A model generated the notes under the pieces. It saw only the letters and a program-made list of their open reading frames with translations, ran no database searches and had not been told where the DNA came from. A program made the translations under genes and the position numbers. 64,000 nucleotides of DNA from Chelonoidis abingdonii (Eukaryota > Chordata > Testudines > Testudinidae): NCBI RefSeq assembly GCF_003597395.2, contig NC_133771.1, forward strand, positions 54,176,450 to 54,240,449, given 5' to 3'. Below, piece by piece: positions 1 through 11,496 of the stretch (position 1 is the stretch's first letter; every line of letters starts with the position of its first letter).

Positions 1-164
1 ACTACATCTGAAAAATGTAGAAAAACTTCCAAATTATTTAATAAATTTCAATTGGTATTCTTTTAAGAGTGCTATTAAAACTGTGATTAATTGTGATTAA
101 TTTTAATCATGATTAATTTTTGAGTTAATTGTGTGAGTTAACTTCAATTAATCGACAGCCCTAG
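1..164 (+). mobile_element. Right end of an hAT DNA transposon (truncated by window edge)
   Basis: The first 164 bases are AT-rich, contain repeated GATTAATT-type words and end in GACAGCCCTA. The same kind of end (a GTAGAAA..CATCCAAAAAATATTT-like stretch, then alternating ATTAATCA words, then TCAGCCCT) closes the hAT element at 43739-45383. I infer a second copy of that family whose body lies before the window. No coding sequence is visible in this piece. Confidence 0.7.
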
Positions 165-1289
165 TTACTATAAAATATGACTACATTTCCTGTATTTTAA
201 ACCCCGTTTTAAAAGAAGCAATAACACAAGTCTGGACATAAAGAAAGATTTTTCATGTGAGCTCGACGACAACTGTGGGAATGTTACTTCTCACATATAT
301 GGGTCCAGGATATTTACAAAACCAAGTTGTTCTTGGTAGATGCCACCATATTTTCCATCATCAATCCTTTTAAGTAATGATACCATTATGCAACTGGCTA
401 TTAAAAATTCTTGATACTGACATGTGTTTCACTTTGATAAACAGTCACCAGTAGAAGGTCATGTATAATTACATCATAGCACTATAGTAACTGCATACTG
501 CAGTATGAGCAACAGTAATGTAACTTGATTACGTTGTCTGTTACCATTCACAAAGTCACACTTTTTTTTTCTAATAGACCAGATTTTTAAACATTTTTGT
601 TTGTTTGTTTTTGCCATTTTCATGAATGGCACACATTGTTATATACAAAGTTTCGTATGACAGAATTTGATTTGAATCAATGGTGTATGTAACTTATTAC
701 CAAAAATAGAAGTTAACTCTTGTATGTCTATGCTTGACTTCAATGGGTCCAAAATGTGTGAAGAATCAGATGCAAAACTCCTGTACAGTGCAGTACTTGT
801 ATTGCCTGTTTCTAATACTGGGGAAGACTATGTGCTACCCTCAGATTGCAAATTAATAACAAGTAATGACAAATCATTTGTTAATTAAATATCTGATTTC
901 CAGGCTGATTTCAAAAGACAGGGTTCAAAAAAAGCCTAGTAGCAAAGATTCTGGAATTTCAAGACAACAGTAATGAGAAGGTCCTAAAACAAGGAAGATA
1001 CAGAGGATAGAGAAGACAACAGGGAAAGTGGTCTGTTATTCGAAGTACAGAATATTTTAAGCAAAGAAACAAGAAGGAAAGGATGAACAATGGTAGCAAT
1101 GCAGTCGTGCTGCAACATATTTCATGTTGAATATGAAAGTGCAGTTCTTATACACTAGAGTAAGGAAGAGACAGTGTGGTCTTTACAGGGTAAATTCAAC
1201 TAATCTGAGAACTAGATTTTGCTTGACCCTGTAAGAATGCACCAAGAATTCTCACTGCTTTGTGCACAGGGTCCTTGCATTCTCAGAAC
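165..1289. other. AT-rich stretch without recognised features
   Basis: No open frame of note and no repeat that I recognise. It contains a short (TTTG)n run near 597-613 and ordinary poly-T runs. Confidence 0.6.
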
Positions 1290-1590
1290 CAGCGGCAGCT
1301 CCAGGCACTAGCACTCCATATGTGTGTCTGGCGTGGCAAGCCACAGGGGGCACTGTGCTGGTCCCTTCAAGGGCGGCAGTCAGGCAGCCTTCGGCAGCTT
1401 GCCTGTGGGAGGTCCGCCGGTCCCGCGGATTTGATGGCAATTCGGCAGTGGGTACGATGAAGCCACAGGAACCAGTGGACTCCCTCAGGCAAGCCGCCAA
1501 ATCTGCGGAACTTGGGTCCTCGTGCAGGCGTGTCGCCTAAGGCAGCCTGCCTGCCATGCTTGGGGTGGCAAAAAAGCTAGAGCCGCCCCT
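1290..1590. mobile_element. GC-rich non-autonomous DNA element (MITE-like)
   Basis: An abrupt GC-rich island in AT-rich DNA. It has inverted blocks of the GGCAGCTTGCCTG / CAGGCAAGCCGCC type and ends in CTAGAGCCGCCCCT, which resembles the terminal sequence of a common turtle foldback repeat. The overlapping open frames on both strands (for example 1262-1540 and 1252-1500) follow from GC content and foldback symmetry and are not genes. The left end and target duplication are not clear, so the boundaries are approximate. Confidence 0.45.
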
Positions 1591-2018
1591 ACCCAGAATA
1601 CAAGAATGCGGAGATGATACTGGCAGTTTCTGCTGTGTATGCTTCCCATAGTCCCACCTGGAGACACTGTGCTTCCCTCAAACATCGTGTTGCTTTTTCA
1701 CAAGATGGGGCATTAGACTGTGGCTGCTACAGACAACTAAATCACATTAAGGAACAGGATGACAGGCTCCATACCGATGATATGTAGGAAAAAATGCTGT
1801 GTGATCATAGTAGATGTTAATTTGGGTGACATATGCTGAGACCTCATGGTGCCAGTATTAAAAGCATCCTTGGAACTTCTAAATATTACAGATGACAATT
1901 TTCTATAATGTTGCATCCAGCACAGGGAAATTCTATATTAGTCCTTGTCTTGACAGATAAATAGGAATTGATCACAGAACTAAAATTTAATGGCAGTTTA
2001 GGTTCAAGTGATCATGTG
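1591..2018. other. Stretch without recognised features
   Basis: No open frame of note and no repeat that I recognise. Confidence 0.5.
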
Positions 2019-2101
2019 TTGATCACATTTATAATGCACAAAAAGTCCTGATTAGTGTATTATAAATCATAGGACTTTTTGTGCATTATAAATGTGATCA
2101 A
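2019..2101. repeat. Perfect 31-bp inverted repeat (hairpin)
   Basis: Bases 2019-2049 and 2071-2101 are exact reverse complements, separated by a 21-base loop at 2050-2070. The arms carry TGATCACATTTATAATG at the outside and AAAAGTCCT at the inside. It lies just upstream of a TA/CA microsatellite. I cannot assign it to a known element; it could be a very short MITE or a template-switch mutation. Confidence 0.9.
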
Positions 2102-2106
2102 GACAT

Positions 2107-2167
2107 GATATATATATATATATATACATATACACACACACACATACACATATGTACATACACACAC
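2107..2167. repeat. (TA)n/(CA)n microsatellite
   Basis: An alternating TA run passes into CA-rich alternating purine-pyrimidine sequence, starting six bases after the hairpin. Confidence 0.9.
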
Positions 2168-2383
2168 GGCACTTTGAAAGGTCCATTATCACTAAACTGA
2201 AAGTAATTGAGATAAATCAGCTGGAAGGAAGAATATAATTAGAAAAAAATATGAATTATAATTGGCAATTGTTTAATAAAATATTATTGGATGTCTAAAA
2301 AGCTGCAATCTCACAATTGAGAAAGAGGGCTATATTACTTTTTTTTAAAAGATAGACCTGGGTTAGAGAAGAAGTGAAGACCG

Positions 2384-2417
2384 TGCTCTCGCTCGCTCTC
2401 TCTCCACACACACGCAC
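2384..2417. repeat. Short CTCG/CT/CA simple repeat
   Basis: CTCGCTCGCTCTCTCTC followed by CACACACACGCACA. A low-complexity tract next to the 5' limit of the CR1 remnant. Confidence 0.8.
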
Positions 2418-2419
2418 AA

Positions 2420-2854
2420 ATGGGGAAAGAAAGTGGAAGTTGATAGTAATGAATATCAGTTAGAAACTAAGATATGTAGAAAATTGATAAGAGAAGTGAA
2501 GAGACACAAGGAGAAATCTGTGGCTTGCAGGCTTACATAAGGACAATAACAATGAGTTTTTAAGTATATTAGGAAAAATAATAATCCTAAGAACGGTATT
2601 GATCCCTTACTAGATGTAAATGATAGAATGATCAATAATGTCGAAAAGGCAGAAATGGTTAATAAATATTACTGTTCTGTAGTTGGGAAAAATAGATCAT
2701 GTGAATTTCCAATGTGGGACTGTGGCCAAAAGGGCTAATATGATCAAATGCATAAACTGGGGATCTTTAGTAGGAGTATGAGGTTATTTTACCTCTGCAT
2801 TTGGCACTTGCGTGACTGCTGCTGGGATACTGTGAACAGTTCTGGTGTCCACAG
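2420..2854 (+). mobile_element. CR1 LINE, reverse transcriptase C-terminal part (5' segment)
   Basis: Decayed CR1 ORF2 sequence on the plus strand. The region 2500-2700 corresponds to the linker with words such as FKYIRK..NP and PLLD. 2715-2850 corresponds to the end of the RT domain: a GTVAKRANMI-like word, then sequence equivalent to YLCIWHLRDCCWDTV, the usual LYLALVRP-LEYCVQFW region. Frameshifts and stops make it non-functional. The element continues at 3239 after an insertion. Confidence 0.8.
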
Positions 2855-3238
2855 CAGACATGCCAAACCTGTGATAAAATGCAGAAATTGGGCTTGTTTT
2901 TGGCTTAAGTGGCTTGTGAGTTGCATGTTGGCTAGTTTTCGGCTTGTAGCTTGCTGCTTATTATAGCTGCTTGTTTCTTTTTTTTTTTGATCAGCTCCTG
3001 GCAAGCAGAGGCAAAGAGGGATGCAAGCAGGAGCAAGAGGGAGAGAGATTCAGAGGTGCACAGCGGGCCCACCACAGTTCCAGACTGCATGCCAGCAGGA
3101 TCTAATCACATAGAGTGTTGGGGTTCTTAGGTGATTGGGTTGTTTTGGCCATGTTTTGAAATGAGATTAACTTGATTTTTGGCTTATTGTGAAAATCAGG
3201 GTGCTTGTTTATCGCATGAAAGTTGGCAATTATGTTTA
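2855..3238. mobile_element. Repeat of unknown class inserted into the CR1
   Basis: About 384 bp separates two parts of the CR1 that are contiguous in the family (GGTGTCCACA before, TTCAAGAAGGATGT after). The left part has GGCTTGT-type words repeated several times (2888-2965), then a poly-T run (2977-2988) and a purine-rich stretch. It matches the feel of a dispersed turtle repeat, but I cannot name the family and see no clear terminal repeats. Confidence 0.55.
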
Positions 3239-3650
3239 AGTTCAAGAAGGATGTGGATATATTGAAAAGAGTTTAGAGAAGAGCCATGGGATTGATTAAA
3301 GGATTAGAAAACATGCCTTACAGTGATAGACTCGAGGAACTTAATCTATTTAATTTAACACAGAGATAGTTAAGGGGTGACTTGATTACAGTCTAAATAG
3401 CTACACGGGGAGCAAATATTTGATAAGCAGAGAAAGATACAACATTATCCAATGGCTGGAAGTTGAAATTAGGTGATTCAATATAGAAATAGGGTTGATA
3501 TTTTTAATGGTGATAGTTATTGACCATTGGAACAATTTACCAAGAGTCATGGTGGATTCTCCACCGATGGCATTTTTTTAAAATCAAGATTGAATATCTT
3601 TCTAACAGATAATCTCCATCAAGCTCCAAACTTTAATATTTTTTTTTGAC
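3239..3650 (+). mobile_element. CR1 LINE 3' end (3' segment)
   Basis: Continuation of the CR1. Translation gives FKKDVDILKRV, RRAMGLIKGLENMP and SDRLEELNLFNL, followed by an RGDLIT motif. These are the conserved last residues of CR1 ORF2. The 3' untranslated part follows, with CATTGGAACAATTTACCAAG and a VVDSPP-like end. Stop codons interrupt it (for example after LKRV). It is 5'-truncated, as most CR1 copies are. Confidence 0.9.
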
Positions 3651-4615
3651 ACTGAGGGTGTTTTACAGGGACCCACTGGATTGGTTATATTTATAATAAT
3701 TCCATAAAGTGTGGCAGTTGCCCCCAGTAATCATAATAACTGTGTGAAATGTATGTACAGATAGTATTTAAGGAGCTATATCTATACTGAAAATTATGTT
3801 CTTAATGTATGGGAGTTAAGGGAGATTACTATTGGGTTACATAGTCCTCAGTGGGACACTTTCTAACCAGCCAACCATTATGGAACTTGTCATAGTTGCA
3901 GCAGTTGTAACCTAAACCCCCAAACCAGATCTTCTGTGTAACAAGTAGATGGAGAAAAAAAAAAAACATACATACTCAGCTTGCCAAGTTTACATTATGG
4001 GAAAAATCTCTTCCAGAGTCCAAAACTGATGATCACTCTAGCTCCCTGGCATCCCGGCAAATAGATTAAGTCTGGGAAGAGTAGAGCTGAAAAAGGGAAT
4101 CCACAATGGCTACCCTGTCTAAGCAGAAACTGTATCAATCCCCATAACATGACACCACTGAAAGGGGAGCCAATCACCTGGCCCCAGCACTACTCCCTCC
4201 CCTCTAATGGTGGCAGCAGCTGTGAGCAGGACAGGTGCTGGAGCCCAGTACTCAAAAGCAGCATCTGGCTTTCTCCCTCTCCTTCCTCCTCCCCGATGAG
4301 AAAGGAAGAGCGAAGAAGGAATTCCCACATAGTGAAAGGAGGTTGAGAGATAAGAGATATAAAGGAAATGATAAGGGACACATGGAACACTGCCTCAGCT
4401 ACTTCCAGTTAAGATATCTCCCCAGTCTCAGTGCTAGTCCCAGAAAGTGTCTCCATTGCTCCTGGACCCATCAAAGTTGCATCTCGTCTAGTAGGGTGAA
4501 CATTTGGTGATCTCTTTAAAGTTTTATTTTCATTTTATGAAAATAGACTTGCTTGCACTGTAGTCTAAACATATGGTTGATGTATATAAAATGTATTCAA
4601 AATCATCATGTAACG
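3651..4615. other. Stretch without recognised features
   Basis: Small overlapping open frames at 3995-4510 on both strands show no family motif and no consistent frame. I read them as chance. Confidence 0.5.
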
Positions 4616-4951
4616 CAGGAGTCGGCAACCTCTGGCACGTGGATCACCAGGGTAATGACCCTGGCAGGCTGGGCCAATTTGTTTACCTGCCGCATCTGGA
4701 GGGTTCAGCTGATTGCGGCTTCCAGTGGCCACGGTTCGCTGCTCCAGGCCAATGGGGGCGGCAGGAAGCTGCGGCCAGCACATCCCTCAGCCTGCGCCAC
4801 TTCCCACAGCCCCTATTGGCATGGAGCAGTGAACCGTGGCCAGTGGGAGCCGTGATCAGCCGAACCTGCAGACGTAGCAGGTAAACAAACTACCTCAGCC
4901 CGCCAGGGTTGTTTTCCCTGGCGAGCCGATGCCAGAGGTTGCCGACCCCTG
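4616..4951. mobile_element. Foldback non-autonomous hAT element, copy 1
   Basis: Begins CAGGAGTCGGCAACCTCTGG and ends CCAGAGGTTGCCGACCCCTG, so the terminal inverted repeats are about 20 bp with one mismatch. The flanks are a perfect 8-bp duplication, ATGTAACG (4608-4615 and 4952-4959), which is the hAT signature. The body is GC-rich and nearly palindromic over its whole length: for example GTTTACCTGC at the left answers GCAGGTAAAC at the right. The open frames at 4553-4884 and 4565-4783 lie in this symmetrical DNA and are not genes. 336 bp, no transposase. Confidence 0.93.
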
Positions 4952-7837
4952 ATGTAACGGAACAACAGACAAAAATGTATACTCAGTTATAGTGCTACAA
5001 GAGTAAATAATTTGTTGGGGTTAATGTTATTTTATGCATACACACACTAAGTTACCAGGTGTTATAATGGCATTATTCAGCACAACCCAATTATTAATAC
5101 ATTTTCCACCACAATTAACTAATATTCAGGGCTTTTCTAGCTCTTAAAAAGCAAGAACACAGCCAAAAAGTTGAGGCCTGAAGTCTGATCTATTTTAAAA
5201 ACTATTATAATCTGTTGGGGACATACTTCAAATTCTAAATATTTATTCTTAAGAAATTTCAGATTCATTCTTCAGATGTTTGAAGGAGATTTTCTGTTAC
5301 ACAAATGCTGTTTTTAGATATCATACTTAGGGAATAATGTATAGCTTTTTATGATCAATATCAGGGAAATATGTCCAAAGAAGTTGTAATTTTGCATTAC
5401 TTTCAGATCTATTCAGTTTTTGAAAAAAAAACAAACTAATAACATTTTTAAAGTAATGATTACAAACTCATCAGTATGAGTTTCTGTTCCTACTTCCATT
5501 ATATCCAGGAACTTCTGCCACAGTTTCCAGTGACTGCAAGTCTTGGCCTTAGGTGTCCAAAACACAAGTTGGCAGAATTAATTCATCATCCTGCAATTGT
5601 TTTGCTCATGCAGAGCAGCCAACCAATCAGCAGAAGCAGCTCAATTAACTAATAAAACCTTTTCCCTTCAATCTGTGGGGATCAATGAAATCACAGAAGT
5701 TACCTTTGTCAAACAAAGAAACAGTGTGGGTTTCTAAATGATGATGTATTGATGGAATGTATGTGAAAGGTCAGAACTAGTAAGGAAAGAGATATTACAT
5801 TTAAACTTTAAGAGTTTTAGACAGAATAAAGAATGATCAAAGTTTAAACATAAGTACTTGGCAGTGCCCTTTAGGCAGTAGGTGTCTTAATGTAACCTTT
5901 TGTCTATTGAATACTACATAGGGGACTTATTCATTGTTATAATGACTGGTTTTGCATTCTCAGATTTGAATCTTCTTATTAGAATATACTTCACAGGTCA
6001 GTGAGTTTTAGGGCTCTAAAATGCAAGAAAAGCTTATACTGTTCAACAAATGAAACACTACATTATATATCCCTTTATTACTAAAACATATTTTAATCTC
6101 TATGTTAATAAATAATACTGCAATATATGCTTACATAGCAACAAAGGATTTATAAGGACTTATAAGGTTTATTGAATATTGGATAAAAATACTAATCATA
6201 TTGTACAATAAATTTTATATTTTCCTCATGTTATTTATCTAAACTGAAAGACAAATATTTGTTTTCCTAAGTTATCCACATTTCAAGACAAACCAAAAAT
6301 TATTTTTCATAATCCTAGAATGGACTATAAATAAAGGGTCATGACAACTTGGCCCATCTTAAGTGAAGATATTTTAAATGCAGAACAAGCCTCCTGTCTT
6401 CTTTTTTTTTAGAGAAGAAATATCTCACAACTAGTTAGTGCACATCACAGGATCTGATTCATGGCCCGTTGAAGTGAAAACAGTTCTTCCATTGACTTTA
6501 GTGAGCATTGGATCAGGCCCATAGTGCTTAGAACCATTGACTTCAATGGCACTAAGCCTGGTGGGAAGATTATCTGGTAATGTTTGCAGAGTGAGCCTTT
6601 ATTCTGGAGCCACTGAAATCCTGTTGAGTTATGGGCTTTGGAGATAGAACATTATTGGATGTCAAATCCACTAATGACTGTATATCTAAAAAGATTGTTT
6701 TCCACCAAAGTTATTCGACCTCTTTCCTGTGTAAACAAGAAAATAAACCTGAAGATATTGACTGAGCATCCAGCCACCAGAAGGACCAGAGACCTGGCTG
6801 TTCTGTAGAAGACTGGACTTGTTCACTTGGTGTAGAATCACATTATACTTATTCTGAGATAATTAATTTAAAATAATGAAAAAGGTATCTCTGGCAGCAA
6901 TTAGAAGACAGCTATAGGATTAGTTATTTGGACAGAATTTTAACTCCTCAAATAAATAAAATGACTTATTTTTATACTATTTAAATATGGGAATCAAGCC
7001 AGGATCAGTGAGATTGAGCAGAAAGTAGCTACACTGCCATAGAACCAGAATTTCAAACCCTTACTCTACAATCCATCCCACTGAAAACTATTGGACTTCC
7101 AGTCTGAAAACAGTAATACTCAACACTAACAAGGGTATCAGAATGTAGTCCATAATCAGGACAAGGATTGTGTTGCTAATGGATGCTTCATAACAGTGTA
7201 GCTGCTAACTAGTGAGTAGTTGGAATCTAAGGCTGAAAGCGATAAAAAGTGATAAAAAATAAGCAGATGTCTTGAAAAAGAGTTTATTCCCCTTTAATTG
7301 GATTTCAGATCCATCAGGAGCCATGCACATGATGTGCAGATTAATTGACTCTCTAGGGAGTATCAAGGCAGTGAATATCCCAAAATGTAGATTTGTGCAA
7401 GTGATATTTCCTTCTATTAAATTGTTTGAGTGCAAAGTAAACAACTGAAATTTGCTTCAGATGATATTTTGGAATCCCACAGTGCAAAAAGGAAGTTACT
7501 GTATGGAATTCCAGAGGCACAACAAGAAGATGCCAGAAATGAAAAAGTGCAATACGATGCCCGGAAACCAGAAGGACAATAGAAAGAAGGCAACATCTAG
7601 AAGGGCCTTTGTGGGTAACAGGGGTAAAATGCATTGCAAGTACTCAGGGTGGAGCAGTATGTGTACTACATGAAAACTATACCTACAGGGAAATGAAATA
7701 TGCATGCTTTGTATTTAACTGCTACCAAGATTCAAATGCAATTCTCACCATGTTATCAGAGAGTTCAAGCTATTAGCTTCACATTATTGGTGGACAACTC
7801 AGAAGGCTATCTTGAGCTACCTTTTGTGAAGAGACTC
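4952..7837. other. AT-rich stretch, mostly without recognised features
   Basis: No gene. A short old interspersed repeat may lie at 6450-6565, where CATTGACTT..AGTGAGCATTGGATCAGGCCC and TTGACTTCAATGG words occur, as in old amniote repeats. Otherwise I see nothing. Confidence 0.5.
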
Positions 7838-8235
7838 CTAGATTTTAAGGTCAGGAGGAACCATCATGAACGTCTAGTGTGACCTCCTATACACTGTAGG
7901 CCACAGAACCTGACCCACCCTTTCCTGTAATAGGCCCATAACCTCTGGCTGAGCTATGAAAGTCCTGTAATCTTGATTTAAAGACTTCAAGTTACAGAGA
8001 CTTCTCCATTTACTCTAGTTCAAACCAGCAAGTGACCCATACCCCATGCTGAAGAAGAAAGAGAAAAACCTTTAGGATCTCTGCCAATTTGATTTGAGGA
8101 AAAATTCCTTCCTGACCCCAAATATAACTATCAGTTAGACCCTGATCTTGTGGGCAAGATCCACAAGACAGACCCCTGGGAAAGAATTCTCTATATCCAG
8201 GAAATAATTTTAAACAGTGCCTCTGTTGAAATAAG
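7838..8235 (-). mobile_element. CR1 LINE 3' untranslated end, antisense
   Basis: Contains TAGATTTTAAGGTCAGGAGG, TGTGACCTCCTATAC, AAATTCCTTCCTGACCCC and TGTGGGCAAGA. These are the characteristic words of the turtle CR1 3' end read on the opposite strand. No ORF2 remains. Confidence 0.8.
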
Positions 8236-8499
8236 AAAAAAAGGTTAATATGGAAACCTTGGTAAATTTTCCTTCACAATTTCACAAAGACACAAAGAAA
8301 AGAGCTGGTGGCACCTGCTAATGCACTGTTTCTATAATAACTCTCTCTCAACATATTTAGCACAGAACATAAATGGCTATAAATTTCACAGAGTTTAGGA
8401 CTGCACTGATTTGAATTAGAAATAATTAGATTCAAAGGGCAGATCATATTCAGTATTTGTAATGGTTCTGAGAATACTCAGGACTGTGGGTCACCTTGT

Positions 8500-9480
8500 T
8501 ATCCTACTTCCTTCTGCCTCCAGTAAAAGAAAGATTTCCTTGTACTTAACTTGTTGTCAGGTCCCCCACATCTCCAGCCTGTTAGTCACTCAAACAATCT
8601 TATTTGACCTGTGCCAGGCCTTACTTTGCCTTTCAGGTGAACAGTAAGTGCACTCCAGTCCTCAAGTTCCTTCCAAGCTTTTCTCTGTAGTGTGCCGCTC
8701 CTTCTCCAGTGAACAGACACAGACATACCAGGTCTGCTGTCCCCAATTTAACAATGCAATGTGATGCAATTCAGGATCAGAGTTTTGTTTAATACTACAG
8801 CACTGAGAAAAGAACTATAAGTTTATAATCAAAAATTCAAGATTTAAGAGACAGCGAGTAAGGATAATAGAAACAAGAGGTTACATACAAAACAAAATTA
8901 AACATGCTTTCTAGAGACTACACTTAAAAGGCTAACCACTTGTCTCAATAAATTTATCTCATCCAAAGTCTTTTGGCTACCAAGGTAGCCAGAGATCCTG
9001 CTTCCATGAATATAAACACATTGTCCATGAACTTCCTAGGTGCAGGATAAAGGGATGTCTCCTTGCCTTCTCCTTATATCCCCAAAGTTCATTGTCTCCA
9101 GAACCAGGATAACCCTCTGTGGTTTATTCTCCAGTGTGCTGTCTCCCTGAAGATTTTGCATCCTCCTCCACCTATTGACTTTGTATGTAAAAGACTCTTT
9201 GTTGTATTAACTTACAATGCTTAATTTACATGCCAAGGAGACAGACAAATAAACATCCTTTCTCTGACAGAAAACCCTTTTGTCACTCCACACTGATATT
9301 GCCTTTAAAGTTTATTTTCAGTACACATACATAATTCCTTCCATTGTATATATATAGGCAATTCCCAATAATATTCATGAGCAGTGTGACCCTGTCTTTC
9401 ATTTAAGATCTCACATGACAATCTTTGGTGAACCACAATGTGGATACCATGATCTGGATATTCTTATAACCCCTTACCGG
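8500..9480 (-). mobile_element. Possible retroviral-type repeat, antisense
   Basis: A dispersed-repeat-like stretch (AGGTGAACAGTAAGTGCACTC, GGTCTGCTGTCCCCAATTTA, then AAAGTTTATTTTCAG near 9306-9320, whose complement carries an AATAAACTTT poly(A) signal). This resembles endogenous retroviral DNA common in turtles, seen from the minus strand. I found no pol or gag motif and cannot set exact ends. Low certainty. Confidence 0.3.
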
Positions 9481-9654
9481 TTGGTATCGAGGTTTTTTTG
9501 AGCCACCGTACTTTACTACCCATTTACCAGGTGGATCAGGTAATTCAGGTGGGTTTCTAAATCAGGTGTCAGAAGAAAAACCCTATTAAAATAGTAAAGG
9601 TCCAAATTCGGTGATCCATCTCATCTGATTTCGCTGTCAACATAGTTAAATAAT

Positions 9655-9785
9655 CTGTGTATATATATCTTCCTACTGTATTTTCCACTGCATTCATCTG
9701 ATGAAGTGGGTTTTAGCCTACAAAAGCTTATGCCCAAATAAATTTGTTAGTCTTAAAGGTGCCACAAGTATCCTCTTAATTTAAG
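9655..9785 (+). mobile_element. 3' end of the dispersed repeat ending GGTGCCACAAGTA(C)TCC
   Basis: Includes GATGAAGTGGGTTTTAGCC, AAAGCTTATGCCCAAATAAA and GGTGCCACAAGTATCC. The same sequence occurs at 44722-45043. This repeat is very abundant in turtle DNA. I leave its class open. Confidence 0.75.
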
Positions 9786-10764
9786 GAAGTATTCCTAGGT
9801 ACACAACATATTTAAGGATAGCTTGAAGATACATTTCTGGATAATCTTACGTAGTCACAGCGTGCTATATCCATCCTTTTCCATAGTTATATGAAATTTT
9901 GTTGGGCTGCTTCCTTTTTTTTTTTTAAACAAACTCTACCATAGATATCACAAATTAAATGCCTCACATATTCTACAAAACAGAGTAGCAGCATTTACTA
10001 TCTATCGTTTTTCATTTTCTTTGCTTTGATTGGCAGACCATTCTTATACTTCTCTGTTAAAGCTTGAATAACCACCAGGTAAAGAAAGGTGGAATGGCTT
10101 AACAATAAAAAACCCACAACACTTAACATTTTGAAGTCTCCAGTTCTGTGAAAGGTTTATAGACGCATATGTACTCTATGGGTCATTAAAATTTTGGTGG
10201 CCTGTTTTCATGATAAAAATTAACAAGAATAGAAGATGGCAAGGCATGATTCTTTTCTTGTGACAAAAATTGCCATGAGAATACAAAATAGCACAATATT
10301 AATCCATTCTCATGAAAATGACGGTAATGAAAATGAGAAATGGCACTAGCTAAATCCATTTTCATTATAGTGCTATGACTGCAATCTTGTATCCCTCATA
10401 TGGCATGATGACTAAAGGACCTGCTACTTTAGCCACAGTTTTTAATGTCTTTGGTGTGCATCTCCTTGTCATTATGCCCCATTTCATTCCACAGTCATGC
10501 ATTCTTATGAAAAAAGTTTTCTGATCAGCTCAGGTAAGTAGATTTGACAACATAAAATGTATTAATCGTCCCTTCTACAGACATTCAGAGCTGATCCACA
10601 GGGCTCTGAAATTTCATACCGATGTATTCTTCAATTGTTTGGTGGCTACTGGACTGGTTTGTAAATTCACGGTGTCCCTTGAGCTCCACAAAAGTTACAT
10701 AAAAGTTCAGGAGAATAGTACAAAAGCTATAAACTTGATGTCCATATATATCATTCACCACATC
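9786..10764. other. Stretch without recognised features
   Basis: AT-rich. No gene and no repeat that I recognise. Confidence 0.5.
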
Positions 10765-11170
10765 AGGACTTAAAAGCCTCTAAGGATGGAGATTTCACCA
10801 CCTCTGTAAGTAACCCATTCCAGTGCTTCACCACCCTCCAAGTGAAATAGTTTTTTTTTCCCTAATGTCCAACCTAGACCTCCCACACTGCAACTTGAGA
10901 CCACTGCTCCTCGTTCTGTCATCTGCCACCACTGAGAACAGCCTAGCTCCATCCTCTTTGGAACCCCCTTAAGGTAGTTAAAGGCTGCTATCAAATCCCC
11001 CCTCACTCTTCTCTTCTGCAGACTAAATAAGCCCAGTTCCCTCAGCCTCTCCTCATGAGTCATGTGACACAGACTCCTAATCATTTTTGTTGCCCTCTGC
11101 TGGACTCTCTCCAATTTGTCCACATCCTTTCTGTAGTTGGGGACCCAAAATGTGATGTGATATTTGGTGG
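10765..11170 (-). mobile_element. CR1 LINE 3' end with the ORF2 C-terminus, antisense
   Basis: The minus-strand frame from 11123 reads [18 protein letters not shown], then [19 protein letters not shown] and [10 protein letters not shown]. This is the conserved last block of CR1 reverse transcriptase, followed by a 3' tail with [19 protein letters not shown] residues. It is a 5'-truncated retroposed copy, open for about 117 codons but lacking the catalytic RT core, so it cannot act on its own. Confidence 0.93.
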
Positions 11171-11496
11171 ATATGATGGTGGATATACGATGGATATTTG
11201 ATCAGTATCACAAAGCCTAGTTTTTCTGGTTCGCAAGAATGGCTGGAGAGCCCAAGGGGATTTTTGTGACTCCATGGTAAGACTGGTATAGTGATCCAGG
11301 AGTTCCTATTTGTTATTGGCTTGATGAAATCTAATTATAGAACATACCACCTGTCTAGGTATCTACCCTGTTTTCTAACAACCTGACCTGAGATTGGTTC
11401 TCACAGTTGTGAGCCATTGCAGACAGTATGACAACCCTCACATGCCAGGAAAGAGGGGGAAACCACAGTGTCTATTGGACAGATAGAAAGACAGCA
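11171..11496. other. Stretch without recognised features, left of the palindrome
   Basis: Short tandem-like words GATATTTGGTGGATATGATG and GGTGGATATACGATGG at 11159-11202 follow the CR1 end. No gene seen. Confidence 0.5.

Noticed and set aside
1252..1540. GC-rich frames on both strands, possible first exon
   Set aside because: The sequence is foldback-like and resembles a dispersed element; no splice or promoter context is convincing.
4553..4884. Frames of about 100 residues in a GC-rich island, possible CpG-island exon
   Set aside because: They lie in the foldback hAT element with exact ends and target duplication.
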